From the NCBI GenBank assembly GCA_023213315.1, contig JAKCPI010006215.1, positions 57,055-121,054 on the forward strand: a DNA stretch of 64,000 nt, written 5' to 3'. Numbering within the stretch: position 1 is the stretch's first letter; each line of letters opens with the position of its first letter. Origin of the DNA: Euborellia annulipes. Lineage: Eukaryota > Arthropoda > Insecta > Dermaptera > Anisolabididae. Of this stretch, positions 43,706 through 55,125 are shown one piece after another. The translations under genes were made by a program, and so were the position numbers. The notes beneath the pieces are model-generated. The model did not search any database and was not told where the DNA came from. It saw only the letters and a list, made by a program, of their open reading frames with translations.

Positions 43706-44075
43706 CAGAGTTTGGTTTTATACACGATTTTGCAGTTTTATACAAAGATTGCGGATAAAACTTGTATAAAATGTATTAAACGTATAAAACTTGGATGCGC
43801 ATGCGCAAACCCGAGGAGAAAGGAAATTCAAATAAATTTCATTTTTCAATTATTAACATTTTGATTATATTATTCACTAAATGAAAAGCAAACAACATCG
43901 TCAATGCTTTAAAACATTATAAAATATGAAAAGCCTTTAAGCTGTTTTTTCAGAGGGAGGGGGTTGGTTTTTTACAGTTTTATACCTTTTATACATCGGC
44001 CGTTTTATCCGCGATAGTTTTATACACGTATAAAACCGTGTATTATACTCGGCGGGATAAAACTTGCCAACTCTG
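43706..44075. mobile_element. hAT-type MITE, copy 2, inverted
   Basis: This is an inverted copy of the element at 43260-43617, ending GGCGGGATAAAACTTGCC...CTCTG. Its flanking 8-mers do not match, so it is older or was rearranged. Together the two form an inverted repeat of about 350-bp arms ending 160 bases before the TMEM223-like start codon. Confidence 0.65.
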
Positions 44076-44233
44076 CTATTATTCCCTGCATCAGACTAAA
44101 TAAGTTGAGGTTAGTTCAATGCCCTGTCAATGCCTCTTCTATGCTTCTGTTTTTTTTTTCGTGGTGTTAAAATATTAATATAAACCTAAATGACAAATTT
44201 GTGTTAATTGATTCATTTAAATAAATTATAACA

Positions 44234-47200
44234 ATGAATAAGTTATTTTTTTGTGCCAGAAATACATTTAAAATATCACAATTGAAACCAATATTATTAA
44301 AGTTATCTCTATGTAAAAATAGAATAGATATCCGTCAAATTCAATCAAAATCTCTTGAAGTTGATACAAATGTTGTGAAAGATGTAATTTTATTTAAATA
44401 TGAAAATCCAAAATATTTTAAAATGATGAACATTTTTGCAATTTCTCAATTCATTTTTTGGTCATATCTTGGATTATTTTCATATTCAACATTAAAAGAT
44501 ATTCCAGTTTCAACGACTAACAAAGAAGGCCTACCTTGGTGGCGAAAAATCAACTTTGGAGAAGACAAGATCCGATATGCTATTTCATGCGGCTCTTTTG
44601 CATTCGGTACAAAAATCTTTTTTCTATTTATTAGTTTTATTTGAATAAGAATTTGCCAAATTCTTTAAACCGTTTTGCCCTTTACTGAATAAACACTTTT
44701 ACTAGAATTTAATTAATGTCTTTTCATTTGTTTGGGATAGCTAGTTCAAAAAGGGAAATAAATTTTTTTTTTATAAATCTAGTGATTCAGTCAATGCCCT
44801 TATCAATCAAATTTAAAATGTCTCATGTCTAGTTTATGACTTATTTGTCAGGACGATATACCGTTTGTTTATAAAATTTGTCTTTAAAATTTTTTTCTGG
44901 AATTCATGATTATTAACTCACCTCAGATCACTAAACCTTTGTTATTATAAATTCTCTCGTCAAAGCTAATTTTTGTCTTAACAATTAGAATCAATTTTGC
45001 TTTGAAGTGCAATAGATAGAATACAAAATTTCCATTTCAGAAAACCCATTATTACTAAATGTTAAATAGATAAATACAATTTCCATACAAAATAAACAAT
45101 AACAAAGAAATGTCAGCTTCGTTAAAATGAACAAAGTTTGATGGATTTAATGATTTGAACTTGGCCAAATTTTGACAAAACTCTTGTTTTAGTTCTCTTC
45201 CCGTTCGCACTTTTTTCTCATTCACACTCACACTCACACACACATTCACACAGTCTTTTCGGCAACTCAGGCCATTTAAGACTTTAGACGATAACCGTTA
45301 TTGATAAATATACATATAGGGGTCCAGGCATTCTTATTTAAGCCATTTGGTATCCAATTGGCTTAAATAAAATCATCAGACTGCCTGGGGTCCGAACCCG
45401 CGACGTTTGGTATACGAGGTTAGCACGCTAACCTCTACGCCATGCCCCGAGGGCTCTCTTCCCGTTGTGAACAATAAAATTATATTGACTACCATTTAAT
45501 ATAGTCGATGTTTAAATAAATTCCTTTAAAAAAAAATAAATTTTTTAAAGTTAGGGGCTTCAGGAGGGCATATTGAATCTTTAGTTCGAAACTACATGGC
45601 TTAAATAAGAATGCCTGGACCCCCTAATATGTATATTAATCTCTATAACGTTTATCGTCAAAGTCTTAAATGGCCTAAGTTGCCGAAAAGACTGTGTGAA
45701 TGAGAAAAAAGTGTGAGAGTTTAAAAAAAAAAACATTAACGGCCAAAGAGTTCAGCATTCTTTCAAAAGATGGTAGGCTAGTCTAATAACCGGAATTATT
45801 AATTATAATCCCATATTTCTATATTATGTTTTTATGCTGTAAAAAAATAAAAGATGAACAAAAATCAAACAAATACATGAGATTAAAAATAACCTCTACC
45901 ATCCCGCCATTTGTTGGTAAATTTTCTTAACAGTTGGACATTTTTTTAAGACCCCTAACGCCATCTTATCGGCAAAAATATGCGAACAGCTTTGCTTCCT
46001 TATGAGCTTTAAGAATTTAGGTATTTGATTTATTTTTCAGGTTATGCTCTACTTGCTGGTTGTTGGATATACACTCTAAAATCCATTCGATATCTCATCT
46101 TAATGAAAGGAGGAAAGCAATTGAGCCTCGTCACTTATACTCCATATGGGAAAAATAGAATCATCAAGGTCCCTCTGGAAGAGGTGAGCAATAATACAAA
46201 GTCTGGAAGGAACTGAATTCACATGTAAAAATCTGGTGTGACTGGTCGCACCAGATTTTTGTTCCCGGCAGTACGAAACATTTGAGAGATGCAATTTTTT
46301 TTTTAAACACTCACACTTTTTTTCCCATTCACACATATATACACACAGTCTTTTGGGCGGGGTCCAGGCATTCTTATTTAATCCATTTGGTATCCAAATG
46401 GCTTAAATAAAATCATCGGACTGCCTGGGGTCCGAACCCGCGACGTTTGGTATATGAGGTTAGCACGCTAACCTCTACACCATGCCCCGAGGGCAAGAAA
46501 ATTGTTATCATTACTATTCCAATCCAGTGCCTGCTTGAGGATTTGTTTACACTCATAGAATACATAAATATTTCTTTACATTTCCTCTGTAAGAAATCGT
46601 AACTTTAGGAATTAAGGTGCGCGTCTCGAAAAGCCGTTAGAAGACGATTGACTACCGAGTTACTCAAGGCGGCAAGTGATGGCGTTAGTTTTTCCCATAG
46701 GAATACAAGGGATTTATTTCATTTCATTTGAAAGATTCCAGCTAATTAATTAAGGGTAAAAAAATTAATTATTTTTTAACACAATGATTACTAATTTAAT
46801 TATCTAAACATATAAAGGGAATTTTTAAAAATATCTTTTATTTAATGCGATTAATCTAAAAAAAAAAAATTTATTTTTTCGAAAATCAAAAAAAAAGGGC
46901 TTCTATAAGTTGTAGATATTTTAAATAGCTTTAATTTAAAAAAAATTTGAGGTCGATAGCTTATAAATTGTGGCCGCTGGAAAGTCCCTAAATTAGCACC
47001 CCGAGACGCGCACCTTAATAACTCAAAAAGTTATAGGAATTTGGGAAGCCGAGTATTTTCCTGGATTCCCCATAACGTCCTCTATAAGACTGCAAAATTT
47101 CATTTCAACATTCCAACGGAAAGTTGGTGTGACAGACGGACACTTTGCTATTAGGCCTATATATATATAAATATAGAAGAATAATAATTTTTGATTTTGC

Positions 47201-47358
47201 AGGTAAGCTGTTTGAACTCGAGGACGGACGCCCGAGTACAAATGAGCCTCCAATTGGCCAAACACCGCCTCAATTACATGATGGATATGCGTGGCACGTT
47301 TACTAATCCTCAGCTATTTGACTACACAGCAGGACTCAAACGCAATGTGAAAAAATGA
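44234..47358 (+). CDS. TMEM223: TMEM223-like mitochondrial membrane protein
   Basis: Three exons (44234-44606, 46041-46183, 47203-47358) join in phase to 223 codons plus stop. Residues 1-40 are basic and poor in acidic residues, as in a mitochondrial targeting peptide. Two hydrophobic segments follow at about 66-84 and 115-137, then GGKQLSLVTYTPYG, VPLEEVSCLNSR and a C-terminal LNYMMDMRGTFTNPQLFDYT. This order and the closing FxNxxLFD motif fit TMEM223, an inner-membrane protein linked in humans to cytochrome c oxidase assembly. Length is normal. The introns hold SINEs, repeat B and a TTAA MITE, none of which touches an exon. A third-exon acceptor (TTTTGCAG) and all donors are good. Confidence 0.85.
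45220..45453 (-). repeat. tRNA-derived SINE
   Basis: On the minus strand the head reads GGCATGGCGTAGAGGTTAGC (box A region), then GGGTTCGGACCCC (box B). A SINE body shared with 36317 and 46300 follows, with a (GTGTGA)-rich tail. A fragment in the other orientation lies at about 45595-45740. Confidence 0.7.
45549..46015 (-). repeat. Dispersed repeat B copy with SINE fragment inside
   Basis: Inverted relative to 30857-31612, it shares GGGGCTTCAGGAGG, CGCCATCTTATCGGCAAAAA and CTAGCC-type blocks. It is interrupted by a SINE fragment at about 45595-45740. It lies in intron 1 of the TMEM223-like gene. Confidence 0.55.
46300..46494 (-). repeat. tRNA-derived SINE
   Basis: Nearly identical to 45220-45453 over the tRNA-like head (TGGTGTAGAGGTTAGC, GGGTTCGGACCCC). 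The tail contains GTGTGAATGGG. It lies in intron 2 of the TMEM223-like gene, 117 bases after the exon. Confidence 0.7.
46616..47014. mobile_element. TTAA-flanked MITE
   Basis: The inverted ends GGTGCGCGTCTCG and CGAGACGCGCACC are flanked by TTAA on both sides (46612-46615 and 47015-47018). The 399-bp AT-rich interior has no ORF. It is piggyBac- or Kolobok-like by target site. Confidence 0.7.
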
Positions 47359-48175
47359 ATTATGATTTTTTTGTAAAACATTGTATATATTTTCTTTTAT
47401 TAGAGTCGAATCTTTCAATTTGTGTGTTTTGAATTTAAACGAGTATCCTATGCCTTTATATGAAAATTTTTTGATTTTTTTATAATCACTTACATTAGTT
47501 TCAGTGAAGCAAAGACGACGGACAAATCAACATAATTTCGATATGTTTTATTGGATATTAATTATAAATTTTGTTTTTATAATAATTTCCAATAAAATAG
47601 TTATGTTTCGGGGCTAACTACATTATACGTTCATAACTTAACGTTGTTGATTACAACAATACTTGTAAAAAATTAAGACGATGTAAATAAAAGATAGAGT
47701 CTAGAAATCAAGCGTATTTATTTAATTCCTCTCACACAAACACATCAAGTGGCGTCGAGGATAAAAAGTAATTTTAAGAGAAAAATAACGCAAAGATGAC
47801 GACAAATAAAATAATAATTGCGGATGAATTTTTACCAATACCAGGTGAGCCTTCAATTCCTTGGCAAATTTGCTTAACAACATATCTACCGCCCGGGACA
47901 AATGCACCCACTGCCCCCCCCCCCCAGATCCGGCCCTGAGGGAAGGGGGAATATTTTTTTTTTCTTGAATACTCACTATAGTGGGTGGGCAAAGTTGTGC
48001 GCTCGGCTTAGCCCGACCTTTTTTTTTTATTTTTACGATATATATATAATTATTATTTTAAAGATCTGTCAACTGTTGTCAAAAACTGAAAAATTCTAGG
48101 TTAAGATGACAAAATATATCCAAAAAGCGGTGTTGCCAGATATGGTCGATTTACTGCGCACCCTCTTTGCGTCGA
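47359..48175. other. TMEM223 3' flank and decayed elements
   Basis: It contains 3' UTR-like sequence. There is also a weak plus-strand start at 47796 (MTTNKIIIADEFLPIPGEPS), which recalls the N-terminus of a Gypsy gag. It is cut at about 47885 by the C-rich end of a hAT-like element (CCAGATCCGGCCCTG). Confidence 0.35.
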
Positions 48176-48440
48176 ATTGACCCAAGAAAATAGAACAGGG
48201 GCTATTTTTCAAGCCAGATCCAAAAACTTTTCGTCATACACGGAGACATTTTTCTTGACCCAGAAATGTCTCCAAACGGCCATTTTCGACGCATTCGCGT
48301 GTGTACACATTCTGATTGCGCCGATTTGGACCGAAAAAAATAGAACAAACATTTTTTTTCAAGCCAACTCCAATTCCAATTCTATTTTTGCTGTCATACA
48401 CGGAGACATTTTTATGGAGCCAGAAATGTCCCCAGAAATA
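48176..48440 (+). repeat. Two direct repeats
   Basis: 48176-48283 and 48326-48440 share AGAAAATAGAAC-like, TTTTTTCAAGCCA, GTCATACACGGAGACATTTTT and CCAGAAATGTC in the same order. Each unit is about 110 bases and the two are diverged. No coding function is evident. Confidence 0.55.
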
Positions 48441-48643
48441 GCTTGAAAAAATGTCCTCGTGTACGAAGGGCTTTAGGCCAAGAAGGCTGTGATAAATACT
48501 ACTGTAATATTTGAATTTATAAGTTTAAATTATAAATCAGCCTAAATTGACATATAGGGTATAAAATTATTTTCTCCACATCAGCTAATTAAAAAAAAAC
48601 ATTTTGTTATTTCTTTTTTTTATTAATTTGATATATAAACATT

Positions 48644-51600
48644 TTATTTTAATTTGATATCTCTAGAATGAATAACTACATGTTTTTTGAGATGGGATTT
48701 TCGTTTAAATTGTTTAGAACAAATCTCACATTGAAAAGGTTTTTGTCCAGAATGAATAACTAAATGTCTAGTGAGATGAGATTTCCATCTAAATTGTTTA
48801 AAACAAATCTCACATTGAAAAGGTTTTTGTCCAGAATGAATATCTAAATGATAGTAAGTTGAGATTTCCATTTAAATTGTTTAGAACAAATCTCACATTT
48901 AAAAGGCTTTTGTCCAGAATGAATAACTAAATGAGACGTGAGTTGATATTTTCGTTTAAATTGTTTAGAACAAATCTCACATTGAAAAGGCTTTTGCCCA
49001 GAATGAATAACTAAATGTCTAGTGAGATGAGATTTCCGTATAAATTGTTTAGAACAAATCTCACATTGAAAAGGCTTTTGTCCAGAATGAATATCTAAAT
49101 GATACTCAATTGGTTGATATTTTCGTTTAAATTGTTTAGAACAAATCTCACATTGAAAAGGTTTTTGTCCAGAATGAATAACTAAATGTCTAGTGAGATG
49201 AGATTTCCGTATAAATTGTTTAGAACAAATCTCACATTGAAAAGGTTTTTGTCCAGAATGAATATGTAAATGATACGCAATTTGATATTTTCGTTTAAAT
49301 TGTTTAGAACAAATCTCACATTGAAAACGCTTTTGCCCAGAATGAATAACTAAATGAGACGTGAGATGAGATTTCCGTATAAATTGTTTTAGAACAAATC
49401 TCACATTGAAAAGGTTTTTGTCCAGAATGAATAACTAAATGTCTAGTGAGATGAGATTTCCATATAAATTGTTTAGAACAAATCTCACATTGAAAAGGCT
49501 TTTGTCCAGAATGAATAACTAAATGAGACGTGAGTTGATATTTTCGTTTAAATTGTTTAGAACAAATCTCACATTGAAAAGGTTTTTGTCCAGAATGAAT
49601 AACTAAATGTCTAGTGAGATGAGATTTCCGTATAAATTGTTTTAAACAAATCTCACATTGAAAAGGTTTTTGTCCAGAATGCATAACTAAATGTCTAGTG
49701 AGATGAGATTTCCATCTAAATTGTTTTAAACAAATCTCACATGCAAAAGATTTTTCACAAAGTATTTTTGTCTTGGTGAGTGACGTGTTCGCATTATTTT
49801 TTAAGGAATTTGACTGGTTAGACTTATTTTCATCATTTTTCATGGATGATTCCTCTTTGCTTTTTTCTAAAAATAAAAGATCTATATTAAATAAAAAACA
49901 ACATTTAGGAATGTGTTTATTAAAGCTTTTGTGGTTTGAAACATAGGCGTAGCCAGGGGGGGGTTTGGGGGTTCAACCCCCCCCCCATGAGACCCAAGCC
50001 ATGACTAAATATTTAATACAAATTATATTTCACATAGGGTAAGAGAAAGTAAAATATAATAATTTACTCCAGCTAAAAAAACAAACCAAAATTATTTATA
50101 AATACCCTAAAATAATCTTAAATTTTTGAAAAAAAAATTTCTTGATCCCCCCCCCCCCCCATCAAAAATTTCTGGCTACGCCAATGGTTTGAAAATATTA
50201 TTATTAGGAGAATTTTTATTGAAACATTGTAGAGTCAGTGGCGTAACGTACGCCCCCGCAGACCCCGCAATGCGGGGGAGGCCCCGGACCTTGGGCACGG
50301 GCCGGGCCGGGCTAAAAAACTGTATCTCCTCAGGGCTCCGGTGAAAACGGAAAAATTTAGAAACAAAAAAAAAAAAATTAATGAAAATTTGTCTTTGAGA
50401 GGGCCCGGGCCCTCAGGGTTCAGGGATATACTGTATTTTTTAAAAATATTTTTTGTAAGGTCTAATAATGAGGCCCGAAATAAAGGTTTGCGGGGAGGGG
50501 GGGGGGCAGCTAAAAAACGTTACGCTACTGTGTACAGTATTTATATATTTTTAATAAATATTTAATACAAAAATGTGGTCTATAATTAAAAATTCTCCTA
50601 AATAATAACATTTAGGAAATTTCTAAATTACTTTTACCTTTATCTTTCTTTAATGATCTTTCTAGGAAATTCAATTTCCTTTTCTCTGAGCTTTGAACGT
50701 CGTGTGTTAGACATTTTTTGGAATGTTTCCAGAGAAAATACAAATTTATGAAGTTGGTTTTACAAATTACACAAGGGAAGACGGGACCTAGTGAAAAAAA
50801 AAGAACAAATTAAAAACAATTATACAAAATGCTTTTCTGTCAGAAATTCATATTTAAATAAACAAAATTTCATATTAAGTTGTGCACCATGCCCGTCACA
50901 GAGACTTTTTGTGTCGAGACATATTTAGTTTCCCACAGCACCTTACTTCCAAACTTGCATTTTAAATGCTGACTGCTTGAAATAAACCATAGTTATTTTT
51001 CATAATTTTAATCTCATATTTTAATATTTTAAATCCTAAATAAATACAAAATTTCATAAGAATTGGAAAAAAAATTTTTTTAAAGAGTAAAAAGTTCCAA
51101 AGGGGGATGGAACCCCCTTTTTAATTGAAATTAACATGCAAATTCACATTCTGATCTATTCTCTAAGCAAAAAAGTTAACTTTTAACATCTGTAAACAGT
51201 GTTAATTCATTTTAACACTTGCCTCAAATTGCTATTCTGTAGGCAAAATCTTTAAAGCCTAAGCGTTAACATTTAGTCAATAGTATTAAAAATTAATGTC
51301 ATGTCTAGGGGGTGCCTTTAATATTTTGCACGTGAAGGGCGTCCTCACGGAACAAATTTCAAGGATTTCCTCTACGGAAACACCGGACATACACGGAGAG
51401 GGTTTTCCTCAAGGATTTTCTCAAGGCCAATACACTTATTCTATTTAATAAAATTTTATCATATTTTCCAAAATGTAATTAAAATTCAATAAATATAGAT
51501 ACATTTTAAACGAAAAACAAAAAAAAAATATATTTTATTTATTTATTTATTTTAAGGTCTTTTTCGGGATCTAAGCTCATTTAGACCACTTCCCTATTTA

Positions 51601-53132
51601 TTTCAAATAATTAGATACCAATTATTTGAAATAAATATTTCTCGCTTAGGACGGGAAGCGAACCCGGGATCCCAGAAGCTAATAACTTTTCTCTGAGCCA
51701 CGGGTTACTGGCCATTTTAAATATTCCAAATACATATTTTAAAATTCCGGCCTGAGGCCGCCTGTTGTGCCCATACACGCGAGTCCTGACAAAAAAAAAT
51801 CATTCCCCGTCGCCATCCACCAATTTTGTTTCGTTTCATCACTTTATAAACATTTAATTTTTTTTTTTTTGCTTCTAGGGGGGGGGGGCAGCTGCCCCAC
51901 TGCTGGGTACGCCCATGATATATGGTAAATGGTGAAATAATTTTAATGTCCGAAAAGGTAAAACGTAAAATCTGGTACAGATGATTTTATTTTACCTTTT
52001 CAAATTTAAAATTATTTCACCATTTACCATATATTATACCATATACTTAGGGCCAAAGCTATCAGGTGGGGACTTAATTGTGGCGCTCACTGCTGTACAT
52101 TGTACAGTGAGGGACAAATTTTAAGTCCCACCCATGCGTTTTCTACTTGTGATTATTTCATTGTTTTTATAAAAGAAAATGAAAATATTTATTGGAAATT
52201 TTCTGGGTTTTAATCAAGGGCGTACCCAGGATCAAATCTAGAGGGGGGCAGATTATGGTCGTCCAGGGGGGGGGGGGGGGGCAGATCATGGCCGTCAGAT
52301 TTTACATATATATATATATATATATAGGGGAAAAGCCTTCCAATTAAAGGCATAAAAACCCTAGAGTCTTAACGAGCCCCCGTCGCTATTGCCCTACCTA
52401 ATTTTGTTTCATTTCATCTCTTTATAAGCATTTAATCTTTTTTTTCTTGCTTCTAGGGGGGGGGGGGGGCAGCTGCCCCCTGCCCCTCGCTGGGTACGCC
52501 CATGGTTTTAATCATGAAAGTTTCCATTAAAAAATATATGACATTTTTTTTAACACTCTACACTTTTTTCCCATTCACACACACATACACCGTCTTTTCG
52601 ATTTTAAACGATACTAGTATTTATAATATATATTTATTTGGGGTCCAGGCATTCTTATTTAAGCTAAATTTTTGGTATCCAAATGCCTTAAATAAAATCA
52701 TCGAACTGCCTGGGATCCGAACCCCCGGCCCTTGGTATACAAGGTAGGCGAGCTACCAACTACGCCAAGCCCGGGGCATAACATTTTTTTTAAACAATGA
52801 AATAATCACATGTAGAAAACGCATGGGTTGGACTTAATATTGACCCTCACTGTACCAGTACATATATATATCTATCAAAATATCGAAGAATTTTTGACAT
52901 GATCGCAATACTATATTTCATATATAGAGTAAGAGAAAGTAAAAATAAGAAAAAGTAATAAGGAGCAATGTATATTTATGTAAAAATCTTTGAATAATTA
53001 TTTAAAAATTTAAATGGCAGGTAAAAAAGAGAAAGGGTTATAAAATAAAAATGAATTACCAATATGAATTGGATATTTAATATCCTCATTTGAAATGTCT
53101 TCTTGCTTGATTACTGATAACATTTCACTCAT
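48644..53132 (-). CDS. C2H2 zinc-finger protein, 13 near-identical fingers, two frameshifts
   Basis: Exons 53132-53060, 50787-50638 and 49866-48644 join in phase. Exon 1 ends DIKYPIHI and exon 2 encodes CVICKTNFINLYFLWKHSKK, both paralogous to the gene at 31743-35658. Exon 3 encodes 13 fingers with SGQKPFQCEICSKQF linkers. Two finger types alternate (FIRKSHLTRH and FKRKYQLTSH), giving an 84-bp repeat within a 168-bp higher-order unit. The frame breaks twice: an extra T in a TTTT run near 49387, and one base missing near 48856. Together they restore the total to a multiple of three. One finger also has an extra residue (KYQPIEYH). If real, the product stops after the fourth finger. Otherwise these are sequencing errors in repetitive DNA. 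The homogeneity implies recent tandem duplication or conversion. Confidence 0.75.
49942..50186. mobile_element. hAT-type MITE
   Basis: The ends CATAGGCGTAGCCAGG and CTGGCTACGCCAATG are flanked by a perfect 8-bp duplication GTTTGAAA (49934-49941 and 50187-50194). A G-run and a C-run lie inside the ends. It is in intron 2 of the 13-finger gene. Confidence 0.8.
50236..50530. mobile_element. hAT-type MITE
   Basis: The ends CAGTGGCGTAACGTACG and CGTTACGCTACTG have flanking 8-mers TGTAGAGT and TGTACAGT (7 of 8 match). It is the same family as 24455-24713 in inverted orientation. It also lies in intron 2 of the 13-finger gene. Confidence 0.75.
50788..51540. other. Intron 1 of the 13-finger gene, first part
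   Basis: Contains a repeat A fragment near 51060-51150 and otherwise AT-rich sequence. Confidence 0.35.
51541..51716 (-). repeat. tRNA-derived SINE, family 2
   Basis: On the minus strand CCGTGGCTCAGAGA (box-A-like) is followed by a box-B-like GGGTTCGCTTCCC. The body has AAATAGGGAAGTGGTCTAAA and ends near TTTATTTAT. A second copy is at 63731-63905. Confidence 0.6.
52215..52504. mobile_element. hAT-type MITE nested in MITE M
   Basis: It begins CAAGGGCGTACCCAGG and ends TGGGTACGCCCATG. A perfect 8-bp duplication GTTTTAAT flanks it (52207-52214 and 52505-52512). Internal poly-G runs and a TA microsatellite are present. Confidence 0.8.
52554..52780 (-). repeat. tRNA-derived SINE nested in MITE M
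   Basis: The element has the SINE body and a box-B-like GGTTCGGATCCC on the minus strand. It is flanked by a perfect 13-bp duplication ACATTTTTTTTAA (52541-52553 and 52781-52793), showing target-primed retrotransposition. Confidence 0.75.
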
Positions 53133-53819
53133 TTAATAGCAATTTAATCGACAGAATTCTTAATTTTCTTCTAAATTATTCTAAATAATTAATGATAGAG
53201 AAATCTAGACGTTTTGAGAATAAAACGATGAGAGCGCTCCCAAGTGCCGGTCATGCGAATTACTTTACAGGTGGGAAATTTAAATTTGAATTCTATAGAA
53301 TTTAAGAAGAAAAGTTTGAATTTAAAATAAAAAGTTTATTTCAAGACCATTTTCAAAAAGGCCAAGAGGGGCCACCCGCCTCGCCCCTCCCCCCCATTGC
53401 GCAGACAAAAATTAAAAAGTTTTATCTAAAATTTTAAAACTAAACAAAAAAATAATAAATTTGCCAGAATGCTTTTTATTCATTATAAAATTTATTTATT
53501 ATTATTTCAATTTTTCGTACGTAAACAAGTGTAAAGCCATGGAATTTTTATGGCTACCTTAGGATGGACCGGTTATCTAGCTTGAGGAACAATAAGTTTA
53601 TTGCGACTTTTGATTAACTTAGTGATTTCTACTTTTGCCCGGGTTATTCACTCCTATCAGAAAAACTCCTATGTGCCCCGATTGAAGGTGACGCCAACTT
53701 GCTGACTTTGCAAACATCTCACTCGACTGTGCCCAAAATATTTTACACTATGTTTTGGGCACGAAAAAGCTTTCTGCTCGAAGGCTGCCGCGTTTGTTAA
53801 CAGTGGATGAACTCGGATA
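53133..53819. other. 5' flank of the 13-finger gene
   Basis: AT-rich, with a C-rich block near 53375-53395. No promoter or gene feature is supported. Confidence 0.25.
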
Positions 53820-54440
53820 AGTACAAAAGTAAAGTGTGCTTCAATCAATTTTGAAGGCGAAATGAAAATATACATTTTAAAGAGAATCTAAAAAATAATT
53901 AATTTTTGAATTTTAATCAAAATTTTTTGAGAAATTCAATAACTCAGTCGATTGAACACTTTCAAAAAAAATTTTTGGGGCCAAAAAAATATTTTTTCTT
54001 CTCCCCGGTTGGAAAAACGTCCCGGAGTCGAGAAACTAAAACTTTTATTTCAACCCCCCAAACAAATTACACTTTTCAAGAATGTTTAAACTAATGTATT
54101 TAAATGCAATCCTGCTGATGTGTATTGAATTACGATGTACTTTTTTAGTTTTTTTTTTTTTTTTTTCGATTTTCTCAAAATGCGCTCGATCCAACGATTT
54201 TGATTAAAATCCAAAAATCAAAATTTTTTGATGCTCTTTAAAATGTATATTCTCATTTCGCCCTTGAAATCTTTTGAAGCACACTTTACTCTTGTACTTC
54301 ATAGGAAAGATTTCAGATTTTTCAAATTCACTTTTCGGCTCTTCCTTCCATAGAGCCAATGTTAAATCCCTATGGGGGTTTGAATGTTGATTTCGATTCA
54401 AAAGTGAGTCAGTCCCCTTTGGAACTTTTTACACATTTTT
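53820..54440. repeat. Dispersed repeat A, inverted pair
   Basis: The segment 53820-53935 is repeat A on the minus strand (AAATATACATTTTAAAGAG). The segment 54150-54440 is repeat A on the plus strand, including CACTTTACTCTTGTACTTC and the end shared with 1-130. Confidence 0.6.
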
Positions 54441-55125
54441 AAAAAAGAGTTAACTAGAGTGCTATGGGAATCTCAATATCTAGTGTGAATAGCACGGTGC
54501 ACAACTTTCTCTTACCGAAGGGTGCCACACACACCAGTTTTTTTTAAATTATTCTTATATATTATTATATTATATTCTTATTCCTATATAAGAAAGATGT
54601 AATAAATAATAAAAAAAAGAAATCAATGATTTCCACACTAGCATTCCTTTCAATTAATAAAGAGATAAATTATTTTTCCACTTTTTATTTTCAAAAGCGA
54701 TTACTCATTATTATTATTATTGTGATAAAATAATAAAAATTAACATAAATCTTCAATAAGTAGAACTTTATTCATTCACGGTCACTGATTAAATATTTAT
54801 CGTCATATAAACAAATTCTATTGATATATGAAAATATAAAGGTTAAAAGATTATTTTTAATAAAAAATTAGCTTTGTCAAATTTTTTTTTTTTTTTTTTT
54901 TGATAATTTTCTATTTCGGTGAATAATAAAAATACGTAGTTTATTTATACGTTGTCTTATAGTATTAGTGTTAACAAAGTAAAATAAATAACGAATTAGA
55001 TAGCAAAAAATAATCACGGTATGCAAATGACTTCTTTTTTCGAGAATTTCGTTGAGTATCAAACAATTTACAGAAATTTAGAAAATAAATTTAAATATTT
55101 AATAAAAACAACTGCAAAAAGATTT
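54441..55125. other. Intergenic AT-rich sequence
   Basis: No supported feature. Confidence 0.25.

Larger units (their letters stand above)
52103..52854. mobile_element. Palindromic MITE, family M, with two nested insertions
   Basis: The outer ends TACAGTGAGGGACAAATTT and TATTGACCCTCACTGTA match the 213-bp element at 24077-24289. Subtracting the nested hAT MITE and SINE with one target duplication each leaves 214 bp, the sister copy's length. Confidence 0.75.

Noticed and set aside
45220..46494. tRNA genes from the box A/box B sequences
   Set aside because: The heads do not fold as complete tRNAs and are joined to shared bodies and tails, so they are SINEs.
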